From: Bufo bufo
Taxonomy: Eukaryota > Chordata > Amphibia > Anura > Bufonidae
Assembly: GCF_905171765.1 (NCBI RefSeq)
Contig: NC_053392.1
Coordinates: forward strand, 109,264,465 to 109,328,464
Reading direction: 5' to 3'
DNA: 64,000 bases
In this document: positions 40,884-52,786 of the stretch, piece after piece
How the letters are laid out: every line of letters starts with the position of its first letter
Numbering within the stretch: the first letter of the stretch is position 1
The notes under the pieces: model-generated
The model's database searches: none
Told to the model about the DNA's origin: nothing
The model's input: only the letters and a program-made list of their open reading frames with translations
Translations under genes and position numbers: made by a program

Positions 40884-43791
40884 TTAAGGTAAATGGTAAA
40901 TTAGTAGAGGATGGAGCTAAATCAATACGTGGAATAAAGACCATGTCCCCTTCCGCTGAACCTGTTATTACTTGAGCAATAATGAGGTTTATTTTCAAGT
41001 CTTTAACAAAGAGGCGGGTTCCATTGCACAATCCTCTTTTAGTGTTTATATTTCTGAGGAGCATAATTATTGCTCCCTTTTTAAGGTTCAGTTTATGCCT
41101 CGGCATTCCTGTTGGAGTTAACTCATTAAGAAACTCAATAGGATAGTTCTGCATATCTTCCTCAGTTGAGTCATCAATTGAGTTTGAGCTAAGGAATGTC
41201 ACAGTATCTCCTTCCAAAATGTTTAGCACCTCTTCATTTATGCTATCAACATCAGAGTTCTTTGTGCAAAGAATACATTTTTTGTTATCTTTGAGACATC
41301 AGCAACTAAAATTCTTTCTCCAAAAAAGTTGACAATATTTCCTGTACATAACATTTTTAAGGGATTTCAATTATGTCTTCAGGCAAACCGTCAATGTGTA
41401 GTGTATCACCATTGCCAACTTGGATCAACCAATTGCTGAATTCAGTTAAGGTTAAGTATTTGGAAGTTTTGCCACAGTTTAATATACTTTATACATGCTT
41501 CAGCAATTTTTGTCCGGTCACCATGAGGAACCACTGGAAGTGTTTGCCGAAAATCTCCACCAAGTAATAAAACTTTAACTCCAAAGGGTTTCTGGTTATC
41601 CATTATTTCTTTTAGCAGTTTGTCAACCACTGTAAGAGCAATAGACGGGGCCATTGTACACTCATCCCAAATGAGCACTGTAGATCTAAAATTTTCAGCA
41701 TCAGCAGAATTGAGACGCATATTTGATATTGAGTTCTCAACTATCGGAACAGGTAATTTGAACTGAGAGTGGTATGTTCTTCCACCCTCAAGAAGATTGG
41801 CTGCTATACCTGTTGAGGCTACAGGGAGTGCAATGTTACCTTCTCCACGAACTGTGCTTAGAAGGGTTTTGTAAAGATACGTTTTACCACTACCTCCTGG
41901 ACCATCCAAGAAAAAACAACGGTTGCAAAAGTTGTCATTTTTGCTTGCAGACAATATTTTTTCTGAAGCTCTTTTTTGTTCTCTGTTTAATGTTTTCTCC
42001 ATTTCTTCAGCTCTGTATTTTTGTAATTCATCATACATATTCCAAAGTTGATCAGTATTCGACATTGTGGAAGGCAATCCAAAATCTTCACAGTTTTTGC
42101 CATGTAGTACCAAAATGTTGGCTATTTCTTTAAGTGCGATCTTACTACAAATTGTACAATCATCATTGTGTTGTTTATGTTTGTGAACTAAATCTTCAAT
42201 GAGATATTGCTCATATTTTAGAAAAAGTGCATTCATATTTTGTAATGATGCAAAAACGCAGACATATGCAAATAATTCCCTAAGTTGTTTAGGCATTGTA
42301 AAGTGGACAGCATCTTCCAGAGTGTTCTCCCACACATCGTCATCATTAAGAAGTCCTTTTGCTTTTGCAGCCTCATGGAAAGTGGGATAGACATTACCAT
42401 GTACTGTCCTCAGATCTTCAAAGGATACTGCACCAGCCACACGCAGCAATAGTAGACGCAGACAGTAACGCTCTGCATCTGATATTAACTTGACAGAATA
42501 CATTAGTCCAATAATTTTTTCTGCACCACGTTGACGCAATTTCCAACAACAATTTTGAGAGTCAAACACATAATGCAAAGGAATGTCCGAATATAATATA
42601 TTCTTTGCTTCCTCTTTTTGTTGATTCAATTTGAACCAAGCTGTCAATTGAGTATCACGGTTTAAAGCTCTCTGTACCGCTGTGGTAATGTCATTTGGGT
42701 TGAAAAAAAAATGGATTGTTCTTCAGGCAGATGCACTGCTAATCTATGGATGGTATGGGATTGATAATGCATTTCAAACCCATGCAAACACCATGCTGCT
42801 TCTGGAACACTGACATACTTAGAATTAATAAAGGTGTTTAATTCATCATGATTCAAAGTACCTTGTTCTTGAATGACAACATTTGCACAATCATGACCTT
42901 TGTACACATATTTAAAAAGGTATTTGACACTTTTCACTGATGCACAAACTTCCACATTAATGTGGCAATTGTATTTCAACGCTAAGTAAGGATTATATGG
43001 TACAACCCAAGAATTATCAATATTCTTTCCGTTAAGAATTATAGTTTGGCCTGTATTTCTTCTCTTGTACTTTGGATAGCCATTGCTATTAGCAATAGTT
43101 TTTTGTTGGAATTCCTTCGGAAAATCCTTACAGCATTTGTCATTTGTCATACATGGAGAATTAGGATTGAGTGCTCCGCATTGTCCATGAATCATATGCT
43201 TTGTTACAATTGCATGTACGCGAGGAGTGATTTCAATGTTAGGGATTTCAGCAAAGACAATTTTATCTATCAGTTCTTCATTTTTTGGTTTACAGCTTTC
43301 TTTAAGAATGAGAAGTATGTGAGCATGTGGTAAACCTCTCTTTTGAAATTCTATCACGTAGACTGTTGCTTTTGGGACTCCAAAAATATGTTTTTTACTG
43401 ATGTCATCAATTAGAGCTTTGAGTTTTAGGTGAAATACTCTTGCAACTAAATGTGGTTGTCCAACAGTTTGTCCATGTTGTAGGTTATGTACAATCTCTT
43501 CCCATTTGGGATTGCATGTCATTGTAATAAAAAGATCTGGTTTTCCATATTTTCTGACAATTGCCATAGCATCTTGATAATTGTGTTGCATGTTTCTGGG
43601 GCTCCCTGCAAATGAAGAAGGCAAAATATACATTTTTCCAGGACTCAGGCCTGCTTCATTGGCATCATTAAACAAATGATCCATTAATCAAGAGTATTTT
43701 TCAACACGCAATTTAGGCTGATTTTGACGTATATAATTGAGTCTGTTGGCTTCTGTTTTTATATATGCATCAACTATATATTGCTGTGTAA

Positions 43792-44290
43792 GGCTACTTT
43801 CACACTTGCGTTCAGAGCGGATCCGTCTGCTGTCTGCACAGACGGATCCGCTTCTATAATGCAGACGTTTGGATCCATTCAGAACGGATCAGTCTGCATT
43901 ATAGTTTAGAAAAAATTCTAAGTGTGAAAGTAGCTTCAGACGGATCCGTCCAGACTTTACATTGAAAGTCAATGGGGGACGGATCCGTTTGAAACTTGAG
44001 CCATATAGTGTCAAATTCAAACGGATCCGTCCCCATTGACTTACATTGTAAGTCTGGACGGATCCGTTTGCCTCCGCACGGCCAGGCGGACACCCGAACG
44101 CTGCAAGCAGCGTTCAGGTGTCCGCTTGCTGAGCGGAGCGGAGGCTGAACGCCGCCAGACTGATGCACTCTGAGCGGATCCGCGTCCACTCAGAATGCAT
44201 TGGGGCAGTACGGATGCGTTCGGGGCAGATTGTGAGCCCCTTCAAACAGAGCTCACAAGCGGAGCCCCGAACGCAGGTGTGAAAGTAGCC
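43792..44290. mobile_element. 499-bp TAA-target MITE inside the Helitron
   Basis: Ends GGCTACTTTCACAC and GTGTGAAAGTAGCC with a clean TAA duplication (43789-43791 and 44291-44293). The interior is rich in ACGGATCCGT palindromes. A TAA duplication fits PIF/Harbinger mobilisation. Confidence 0.82.
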
Positions 44291-45539
44291 TAAGGCGGCC
44301 TGCATTTAAAAAGGGATTAAAATCCTCTCTAATGGAAAGACGGTAACCGTAGTATTGCATTTGAGTGACTCTAACTCTAGGATTGTGTGACTGGTTTGGT
44401 AAATTTAATAAAGCTTGTGGTCTGTTTTGCAATGGAATGTCAATTCCCCAGCTTTGATCTCCATAGGGGAATAACAATGGATAAACCATGGGTTCCAAAT
44501 TAGGATCAAGGACACGAATTCTTTGTGTTTTTTTTTTATTTGTATAATCTTTATTTGTATAAATGCTAGAGCACTATTTATTGACCTTATATTTTGCATG
44601 AAATATTTGCTGTAATGATGCTGACCCATCATGAGCTGCTGTATAAACGGATTTGTTCGAATTGGTTGAAGATTTACTTTTCCTTTTGAGCAACAGTGTG
44701 TACATTTTTGATCAGATAGTCTTTCTCCTTCAAAATGTTTTGCTTGACAAAAATTGCATATCTGATTTAAATCTCCACATGTGTGGGGTATAATGTTGCC
44801 CTCATTAATATTAACTATATCATTTATCATTGCCATTCTTCCTATTGTTGCCCGGGATTCGTTATTTTCCACTCGTTTACTTCGGGCCAGTCTCTGTAAT
44901 TGTGCTTGCCACAAACATTGTAATTATCGTTCTTCTGATGTAAGACTTGCTCTCTTAGCTTTTTCTCTTTCAGCATGTCTCTTACATTTTTGTCTTTCTC
45001 TTATATCATTTATCCTCTCCTGTGTGGCTGTTGATAAATGTGTTGTGTCTGTTTGTAGATCTGTTATCCTGCCTCTTTTTATTGCTTGTTGCTGACGTGG
45101 TGTTTCTCTCCTAGCTCTGTGTGCTTTCACATTTTTCTGACGCTCATTTTCCTTTTCTTCAATAGATCTATTTGCTCGTCTTTGTCTTTCTCTTAGAGAT
45201 GGTTTTGACGCAGATTTTCCTGTTCTTCTATAGATCTATTTGCTCTTCTGAATCTTTCTCTTTTAGCGTTTTTGTGACACTCGTTTTCTTTTTCTTGAAT
45301 TGATCTATTTGCTCATTTTTTTCTTTGTTTTTCAGCCTTTCTTTTTTTGATCTTTACTTGCTGACTTGACTGTTTCTCCAGGAGAATTTGATTATGTAGG
45401 GTTTCATTGTCTGTGTCTTTTGTCCTACTTGATGTGTCCTTTTTTTGGGGTGGCATGTTAGTAAAAAGTCCAAATAATACAGGCTTGTACTTTTATAATA
45501 TTTTCTCTTACTGTAATACTGACTTATATGTAGCTGTAA

Positions 45540-47150
45540 TATGCGTCACTGGCACTGACTTTTGGCTGAGACTGCAGGCACTGTGACTGGTGGCTGATAT
45601 GACTGCCACTGACTGGTAGTGCTGAGAGCACTGGCACTGTGACTGGTGGCTGATACAGCTGTCACTGACTGGTGGTGCTGAGACCACTGGCACTGTGACT
45701 GGTGACTGATACAGCTGTCACTGACTGGTGGTGCTGAGACCACTGGCACTGTGACTGGTGGCTGATACTGCTGGCACTGATTGCTGGCACTGACTGCTGG
45801 CACTGTGACTGGTGGCTGATACTGCTGGCACTGATTGCTGGCACTGACTGCTGGCACTGTGACTGGTGGCTGACACTGCTGACACTGATTGCTGGCACTG
45901 ACTGCTGGCACTGACTGGTGGTGCTGAGACTGTGGGCACTGTGACTGGTGCCTGAGATGGCTGGCACGGACTGGTGGTGCTGAGACTGCAGCTGATGGCT
46001 GTTACAGCTGGCACTTACTGGTGGCTGATACAGCTCGCACTGACTGCTGGCACTGACTGGTGGTGCTGGGAAGGCGGGCACTGTGACTGGTGGCTGATAG
46101 AGCTGGCACTGACTGGTGGTGATGAGACCACTGGCACTGTGACTGGTGGCTGATACAGCTCGCAATGACTGCTGGCACTGACTGGTGGTGCTGAGACAGC
46201 GGGCACTGTGACTGGTGGCTGATAGGGCTGGCACTGACTGGTGGCTGATATGGCTCGCACTGACTGCTGGCACTGACTGGTGGTGCTGAGACCACTGGCA
46301 CTGTGACTGGTGGCTAATACGCTTGGCACTGACTGACGGTGCTGAGACTGCTGGCACTGTGACTGATGGCTGATACGACTGGCACTGACTGGTGGTGCTG
46401 AGACCACTGGCACTGTGACTGGTGGCTGATACAGCTGGCACTGACTGCTAGGACTGACTGGTGGTGCTGAGACTGTGGGCACTGTTTCTGGTGCCTGAGA
46501 TGGCTGGCATGAACTGCTGGCACTGACTGGTGGTGCTGAGACTGCAGCTGATGGTTGAAACAGCTGGCGCTGACTGGTAGCTCAGACGACTGTCAGTGCC
46601 ACGTGGTGCTGAGACTGCTGGCACTGTGACTGGTGGCTGATATGGCTGGCACTGACTGGTGGTGCTGAGACCACTGGCACTGTGACTGGTGGCTGATACA
46701 GCTGGCACTGATTGGTGGTGCTAATACGGCGGGCACTGTGACTGGTGGCTGATAGAGCTGGCACTAACTGGTTGTGCTGAAACCACTGTCACTGTGACTG
46801 GTGGCTAATACGCTTGGCACTGACTGTTGATGCTGAGTCTGCTGTCACTGTGACTGGTGGGTGATACGGCTGGCACTGACTTCTGGCACTGACTGGTGGT
46901 GCTGAGACCACTGGCACTGTGACTGGTGGCTGATACAGCTCGCACTGACTGCTGGCACTGACTGGTGGTGCTGAGACAGCGGGCACTGTGACTGGTGGCT
47001 GATAGAGCTGGCACTAACTGGTGGTGTTGAGACCACTGGCACTGTGACTGGTGGCTGATAGGGCTGGCACGGACTGCTGTTACTGTGACTTGTGGCAATG
47101 ATTGATGGCTGGCAATTATTTCTGGCACTGATTGGTGGTGCTGGCTAATA
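45540..47150. repeat. Irregular minisatellite in the Helitron 5' region
   Basis: About 1.6 kb built from modules TGGCACTGACTGGTGGTGCT, GAGACCACTGGCACTGTGAC and GGTGGCTGATACAGCT in varying order, giving a period near 60-70 bp. Minus-strand frames of up to 259 codons rich in Ser/Gln/Val are produced by the repeat and are not credible proteins. Confidence 0.9.
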
Positions 47151-47269
47151 CTGCTGGCAGCAGCAGCAGTGTGTATCTGAGAGCAATTTCTGTCACTGTG
47201 CATGTAATGGCGGCGCTTCTTATGCACTCTGCTTCTTATGCACTCTGCTCCAACTGACACCACACACCA

Positions 47270-47622
47270 TAAGAGGCGGTTATTGGCCAGCGGCGCAGTT
47301 GTGGGGATGGTGTGATTGGACGGCTCCATGCTGTGGGTGGTCCTTACAGCGTGTGGTGCGCCTTGTGGTTATTGGCTGGCGCAATTGTGGGCGGTCCGGG
47401 CGGCGACTTAGATTGGAAGGCCGCGCTGCTGTGGGCTGTCCGGGCTGCATGTGATGCGCCGTGTTTTTATTGGCCGGCGGCGCGGTGCTTTGGGCGGTCC
47501 CTGCTGTGTGTGTGTGGAGTGTGTGCTGATTGGTTTGTGCGCCGCCATGCGCACTTCACTAATCGGCACACACCCACGGACAACAGCCCTGAGCACGTAC
47601 ACAGGGCTTTTATTAGTATAGA
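47270..47622 (-). promoter_or_regulatory. Helitron 5' end with six CCAAT boxes
   Basis: The minus strand contains six CCAAT motifs (seen as ATTGG near 47281, 47315, 47370, 47411, 47469 and 47529) in a GC-rich 350-bp stretch directly inside the 5' end. A short inverted pair AGCCCTG/CAGGGCT lies at about 47585-47608. It probably served as promoter for RepHel before the minisatellite separated them; that role is inferred. Confidence 0.5.
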
Positions 47623-48492
47623 TGTGCAGTGTCTGATAAGTAGTGCTGATGTAATTGTTAGAATACATATATTTAGTATATTAATAAACACTATTTAAAT
47701 GTGTAACTATTCTTTTGTAATTGTGTAAGTGGATCATATTATAAATAGGTAATGTAAGTACATTTGTTATGACTAGCAATAAATTATTACAAAGTTAGGT
47801 TCACAATCATACTGTGCAACCAAAAACCGTGAAACCAAACCACACACGTTTTACCATGTATTCTCATTGTTTTGAAGTTTGGTTATTGGCTATATATTGT
47901 TTACAGGTATAACAAATGTTATTTTCACGTACATTTGTGATCGGGCGGGTGCAGCTCCTGCAGATCCGCAGAACGAACCCGGCTGTTGCTGATAACCAGG
48001 CCCCTGCTGCATCCATCGCCATCGCTTTATGCGGTGATGCTGGTGGATTAACCCTTTCACATGCCGCGGTCAGTGCTGACCGCGGCATGTGCAGGGTTTA
48101 CAGGGGGAGGGGGCTCCCTCTGATTCCATTGGCCCCCCACAGGCATCGGAGCCTGCCAGCAACAGAAGCCTAGGAGATCCAGCCTGAGGGTTGGGTCTCC
48201 TAGGCAACTGTCAGCGTCTTACTGTGTAAGACGCTGACAGTTCAATTCAGTACAATACATAATGTATTGCGTTGAATTGAAATAGGGATCAAACCCTGAA
48301 AAGGTGAAATCCCACAGTGGGACAAATATAAAGTTTCAAATAAAAAAAAAAGCCCCCTCACCATAAAATAGTGTTGAAAAAAAAAAAGACATATTAGGTA
48401 ACGCCGCGTCCGTAACATTGTGCTCTATAAAAATGTCATATAATCTACCACCTCAGGTGAACACAATAAAAATTTTAAAAAACTGAGCCTGA
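47623..48492. other. Unit B sequence without a gene
   Basis: It is homologous to 33807-34760. The dyad CATGCCGCGGTCAGTGCTGA... at about 48060-48090 is more perfect here than in unit A. Confidence 0.5.
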
Positions 48493-48849
48493 GGCCTCCT
48501 GCCATACACGGGCACCGTTCCGGGGGCAATCCGCATCACGGATGCGGACCCATTCAATTTAATGGGTTCGCAAATCCGGAGATGTGGAATGGTGCGGAAC
48601 GGAAGCACGGAATGGAACCCTATGGAAGCACTACGGAGTGCTTTCGTGGGGTTTCGTCCTGTACTTCTGTTTCGCAAAAAGATAGAACATGTCCTATCTT
48701 TTTGCGGAATGGCCGGATCGCAGACACATTAAAGTGAATGGGTCCGCAATCTTCTGTGGCTGCCCCACGGACGGTGTTCGTGCATTGCGGCCTGCATTTT
48801 GTGTGCCGAAGCACGGCCACGGGGCGCACACGTTTGTGTGCAGGAGGCC
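48493..48849. mobile_element. MITE with GGCCTCCTGC ends, unit B copy
   Basis: Partner of 34761-35117 at the equivalent position, 357 bp in both copies. Confidence 0.8.
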
Positions 48850-48892
48850 TTACATCACAAAAAGTGTAATTCCAAGTGATCAAAAAGACATA

Positions 48893-49353
48893 CAGTACAG
48901 ACCAAAAGTTTGGACACACCTCATTCAAAGAGTTTTCTTTATTTTCATGACTATGAAAATTGTAGATTCACACTGAAGGCATCAGAACTATGAATTAACA
49001 CATGTGGATTTATATACATGGTTTGGGGTGAGCTGGACCGCAGATTGACGGCAAAAGGGCCAACAAGTGCTAAGCATCTCTGGGAACTCCTTTAAGACTG
49101 TTGGAAGACCATTTCAGGTGACTACCTCTTGAAGCTCATCAAGAAAATGCCAAGAGTGTGCAAAGCAGTAATCAAAGCAAAAGGTGGCTACTTTGAAGAA
49201 CCTAGAATATGACATATTTTCTCTTGTTTCACACTTGTTTGTTATGTATATAATTCCACATGTGTTAATTCATAGTTTTGATGCCTTCATAGTCATGAAA
49301 ATAAAGAAAACTCTTTGAATGAGAAGGTGTGTCCAAACTTTTGGTCTGTACTG
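48893..49353. mobile_element. Tc1/mariner-type short element
   Basis: Ends CAGTACAGACCAAAAGTTTG and CAAACTTTTGGTCTGTACTG with TA duplications (48891-48892 and 49354-49355). Unit A has the single TA at about 35160. The inverted repeats extend about 65 bp with small gaps. The element is an internal deletion derivative, 461 bp. Confidence 0.93.
49019..49208 (+). pseudogene. Tc1 transposase, C-terminal remnant
   Basis: About 60 residues readable in one frame, including the AKGPTSAKHLWELLQDCWKT and KAVIKAKGGYFEEPRI segments typical of the last part of Tc1-type transposases. The N-terminal DNA-binding domain and catalytic core are deleted. It shows that this MITE arose from an autonomous Tc1 element. 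Confidence 0.8.
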
Positions 49354-49679
49354 TATGTACCCCAAAATAGTACAAATGAAACCATCATCTCTTCCCGCAA
49401 AAAATGAGACCCTACCTAAGACAATCGCCCAAAAGATAGAAAAAAATATGGCTTTCAAAAAATGGAGACACTAAATCATGATTTTTTTTTTCTTCAAAAA
49501 TGCTTTTATAGTGTAACTGAAATAAATTTTAAAAAAGTATACATATTAGGTATCGCCACGTCCGTAAAACAACCACCTCTATAACCCTTCAGGTGAACAC
49601 CATAAAAAAAAAAAATACCAAAAAAGTTTAACATCTGTTGTGGGTAAACTGTTTGAAGGTTTTCTAAGAGATGCTATAT

Positions 49680-49885
49680 AAACTCTATACTGGGGTGTTG
49701 GGGGGGGAGCACTGCGCCACCAATGTTTATTATACTGGGGTGTTGTGGGAGGGGCACACTGCGCCACCAATGTTTATTATACTGGGGTGTTGGGGGGGCC
49801 GCACTGCACCACCAATGTTTACTATACTGGGGTGTTGGGGGGGCGCACTGCGCCACCAATGTTTATTATACTGGGGTGTATATAA
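49680..49885. repeat. 44-bp minisatellite, four to five units
   Basis: Units of ATACTGGGGTGTTGGGGGGG plus GCGCACTGCGCCACCAATGTTTATT. The frames over it are repeat-driven. Confidence 0.85.
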
Positions 49886-50629
49886 TGTTTATTATATTGA
49901 CCTTCTACTGAGCATTCTGTATGAAGAATGCTATTATTTTCCCTTATAACCATGTTATAAGGGAAAATAATGCAGTGAATAGACTTTCATCCTAGCAACC
50001 ATGCGTGAAAATCGCACCGCATCCGCACTTGCTTGCGGATGCTTGCGATTTTCACGCAGCCCCATTAACTTCTATGGGGCCTGCGTTGCGTGAAAAACGC
50101 AGAAATCTCGCCCATGTGAAAGGGGCCTAAGGGTGAATAGGACAAGGGTTCCAGCCCCTAAGGGGGCTAATAGTAAGTAAAAAAACAAACAAACACAAAA
50201 AATATTAAGTTTAAATCCCCCCTTTCCCAATTTTACATATAAATAAATAAACATATTACATAGCGCTGCGTCCGAAAAGTCCAAACTATGAAATTATAAA
50301 AAAATATCTCCTATGCGGTGAGCATTCGCCATTTTTTAGTCACCTTGCCACCCCAAAAAATAGGATAGGACTGTTCTATTATGGGCCGAACGTTTCATAA
50401 AATGCACACAGCTTTTTCGCGGTATTGAGTATCGCAATACTTTTTTATGGTGACGAAAGCGAATCAAAATTTTGGTATCGAAAAAACCCTACGCCGATCT
50501 GATCGGCGTAGCGTTGTCACGATACCAAAATTTTTATTCGGTTTCGATTTGGCGACTAAAAATTTAATTTGGCTCCTAAATTTTTCAGTTCAGGAGCCGA
50601 TGGCTACTAGGTATTTTTTTAGTCTGGAG
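49886..50629. other. MITE fragments without a gene
   Basis: It holds a hairpin TTTTCCCTTATAACCATG... (about 49937-49972), a fragment ending GTGAAAGGGGCCTAAGGGTG related to the MITE at 28168, and an inverted pair around 50455-50535 (CAAAATTTTGGTATCG and CGATACCAAAATTTTT). Confidence 0.5.
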
Positions 50630-51163
50630 CACTGGGGTTGCATCAGAAGGGGCATAGATGCCCATGATAAGAACATAGTCCTACCACTTTACACATCACT
50701 AGTCAGACCACACATGGAGTACTGTGTACAGTTCTGGGCTCTAGTAAACAAAGCAGACATAGCAGAGCTGGAGAGGGTCCAGAGGAGGGCAACTAAAGTA
50801 ATAACTGGAATGGGGCAACTACAGTACCCTGAAAGATTATCAAAATTAGGGTTATTCACTTTAGAAAAAAGACGACTGAGGGGAGATCTAATTACTATGT
50901 ATAAATATATCAGGGGTCAGTATAGAGATCTATCCCATCATCTATTTATCCCCAGGACTGTGACTGTGACGAGGGGACATCCTCTGCGTCTGGAGGAAAG
51001 AAGGTTTGTACACTAACATAAAAGGGGATTCTTTACGGTAAGAGCAGTGAGACTATGGAACTCTCTGCCTGAGGAGGTGGTGATGGTGAGTACAATAAAG
51101 GAATTCAAGAGGGGCCTGGATGTATTTCTGGAGCATAATAATATTACAGGCTATAGCTACTAG
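50630..51163 (+). pseudogene. CR1-like LINE, C-terminal RT fragment
   Basis: One frame carries about 178 residues of the last part of a Jockey/CR1-group reverse transcriptase protein: LYTSLVRPHMEYCVQFW, ELERVQRRATK, GLFTLEKRRLRGDLI and TRGHPLRLEERRF are the telling blocks, ending in WNSLPEEVV and a stop at 51161-51163. A TAA at 51014-51016 interrupts it. The catalytic RT core is upstream of the 5' truncation. CR1 versus another Jockey-superfamily clade is not certain. Confidence 0.8.
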
Positions 51164-51337
51164 AGAGGGGTCGTTGATCCAGGGAGTTATTCTGATTGCC
51201 TGATTGGAGTCGGGAAGGAATTTTTTATTCCCCTAAAGTAGGGAAAATTGGCTTCTACCTCACAGTTTTTTTTTTTTTTTTGTTTTTTTTTTACTTCCTC
51301 TGAATCAACTTGCAGGAGGACAGGCTGAACTGGATAA
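51164..51337 (+). other. 3' UTR of the CR1-like LINE
   Basis: GTCGGGAAGGAATTTTTTATTC, a T-rich run and CCTCTGAATCAACTTGCAGG are usual for the tails of these LINEs. It ends at or near GAACTGGATAAAC, where Tc1 sequence begins. Confidence 0.6.
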
Positions 51338-52242
51338 ACAAACAGGTATTCCGGCCCAGGATGATTGGACTACATTCCACAGTTCTTCTCTATTTCTTGG
51401 TTTTGCCTCAGAAACTGCATTTTTGATGTCACCCTACAAGTTTTCTATTGGATTAAGATCCGGGGATTGGGCTGACCACTCCATGACGTCAAACTTGTTG
51501 GTCTGGAACCAGGATGTTGCACGTTTACTGGTGTGTTTGGGGTCGTTGTCTTGTTGGAACACCCATTTCAAGGGCATTTCCTCTTCAGCATAAGGCAGCA
51601 TGACCTCGTCATATATTCTGATGTATTCAAACTGATCCATGATCCCTGGTATGCGATAAATAGGCCCAACACCGTAGTATTAGAAACATCCCCATATCAT
51701 GATGCTTGCGCCACCATGCTTCACTGTCTTCACAGTGTACTGTGGCTTGAATTCAGTGTTTGGGGGTCGTCTGACAAACTGTCTCCGGCCACTAGACCCA
51801 AAAAGAACAATCTTACTTTCATCAGTCCACAAAATGTCTCTTTAGGCCAGTCAATGTGCTCTTTGGCAAATTGTAACCTCTTCAGCACATGTCTTTTTTT
51901 TAACAGTGGGACTTTGCGGGGGCTTCTTGCCGATAGCTTGGCTTCACATAGGCGTCTTCTAATTGTAACAGTACTCACAGGTAACTTTAGACCTTCTTTC
52001 ATCTTCCTGGAGCTGATTGTTGACTGAGTCTTTGCCATTTTGGCTATTCTTCTATCAATTCGTATGGTAGTTTTTAGCTTTCTTCCACGTCTTTCAGGTT
52101 TTGGTTGCCATTTTTAAGCATTTGCGATCATTTTAGCTGAGCAGCCTATCATTTTCTGCACTTCATTATATGTTTTCCACTCTCCAATCAACTTTTTAAT
52201 CAAGGTACGCTGTACTTCTGAACAATGTCTGGAACAACCCAT
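51338..52242 (-). pseudogene. Tc1 transposase, broken and truncated
   Basis: Start ATG at 52242 (MGCSRHCSEVQ). The paired helix-turn-helix region is interrupted by TAA at 52114-52116. The N-terminal half continues as [20 protein letters not shown] and [14 protein letters not shown]. The DDE core is recognisable in VFQQDNDPKHTS and SPDLNPIENL, followed by a TAG where Trp is usual. At least one frameshift lies between the two halves (about 51650-51730), and the last residues are lost at the CR1 junction. It is non-functional. Confidence 0.85.
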
Positions 52243-52580
52243 TTACCTCAGAAATTCAGAGAGAAATACACTGTAACCACAGTGTATGTACAACATTTGC
52301 TGCCTTCCTTCCTTAATAAAGGCAATAATTGCCACATGTTTTTCAAAGAATGAATGACCTCACTCATTGAACTCCACACTGCTATTATTTTGAACATGCC
52401 CTTTCAATAAGTGATTGAATTACAGAGAATCAGCAGCATGCATGTCATGACTGTTGGGCTTCTATTACTCTCCTACACCTGCTAGTAAATTATTTGCCGT
52501 GTAGAAATATCATTTCTACCCAAAACAGTGATTGATCAGGTTAGTGATGTCTGACTGCTATTATTTTTAACACAACTGTA
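51338..52580 (-). mobile_element. Tc1/mariner transposon, one end missing
   Basis: The right end reads AACACAACTGTA, i.e. TACAGTTGTGTTAAAAATAA on the minus strand, a common Tc1-type terminus. A second internal copy (GCTATTATTTTGAAC near 52380) gives the double-repeat IR/DR pattern. The other end is absent because the transposase runs into the CR1 tail at about 51338. Confidence 0.83.
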
Positions 52581-52786
52581 TATTCAAGCGCCACTACCTC
52601 AGCATAGCACATAACAGTAACACCACCACTACCACATGCCACAATGTAGCACAAATTAGACCTCTACAGCCACATTACCCCATAAACATTAACCAGATTT
52701 TTCCCATGAATGCCAGCCACAGCGCCCCAATAAGTGCAAACCACACACACATTTACCCTGTAATATGAAGCTCTTTCACTCATAGT
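52581..52786. other. Short spacer without a feature
   Basis: AC-rich, no gene seen. Confidence 0.4.

Larger units (their letters stand above)
38547..45456 (-). pseudogene. Helitron Rep-helicase (RepHel), disrupted
   Basis: A rolling-circle transposase with nuclease and 5'-3' helicase activities. The first ATG is at 45456, with a basic Lys/Glu/Arg-rich N-terminus full of stops. Recognisable pieces on the minus strand are: a Cys-rich zinc-like region (44914-44405, CNFCQAKHF, CTHCCSKG); the Rep nuclease (43684-42662) with the HUH motif GLPHAHIL and the Y2-type segment KYLFKYVYKGHD; the helicase N-half (42647-41442) with Walker A GPGGSGKTYL, Walker B IWDECTM and motif GGDFRQTLP; the next part (41229-40849); and the last helicase motif (38765-38547, NKAQGQTLEKVG, YVSLSRVR). 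Damage includes multiple stops before 44914, a MITE insertion, a frameshift near 42660, a TTAA element at 38805-40883 and a TGA beside it. Not functional. Confidence 0.87.
38274..47622 (-). mobile_element. Helitron, 9.3 kb including nested insertions
   Basis: The 5' end on the minus strand is TCTATACTAATAAAAGCCC, starting at 47622 directly after host A, matching the A|T insertion rule. Unit A shows the unfilled site at 33806/33807. It encodes Rep and a Pif1-type helicase on the minus strand. The 3' end is abnormal: AGCGCCCGTTATAAC at about 38275-38290 looks like half of the usual terminal hairpin, and 19 bp of host (33788-33806 in unit A) are missing beside it. A TTAA element and a TAA-target MITE are nested inside. 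Confidence 0.85.
35948..49620. repeat. Direct tandem duplication, unit B
   Basis: Partner of 28771-35947. About 2.0 kb of shared sequence is split by a palindromic element, a Helitron and a Tc1-type MITE, all absent from unit A. The unoccupied site of the recombinase element lies at 36120/36121. Confidence 0.8.

Noticed and set aside
45546..47329. Ser/Gln/Val-rich minus-strand frames up to 259 codons
   Set aside because: They coincide exactly with the minisatellite in the Helitron and several frames are open together.
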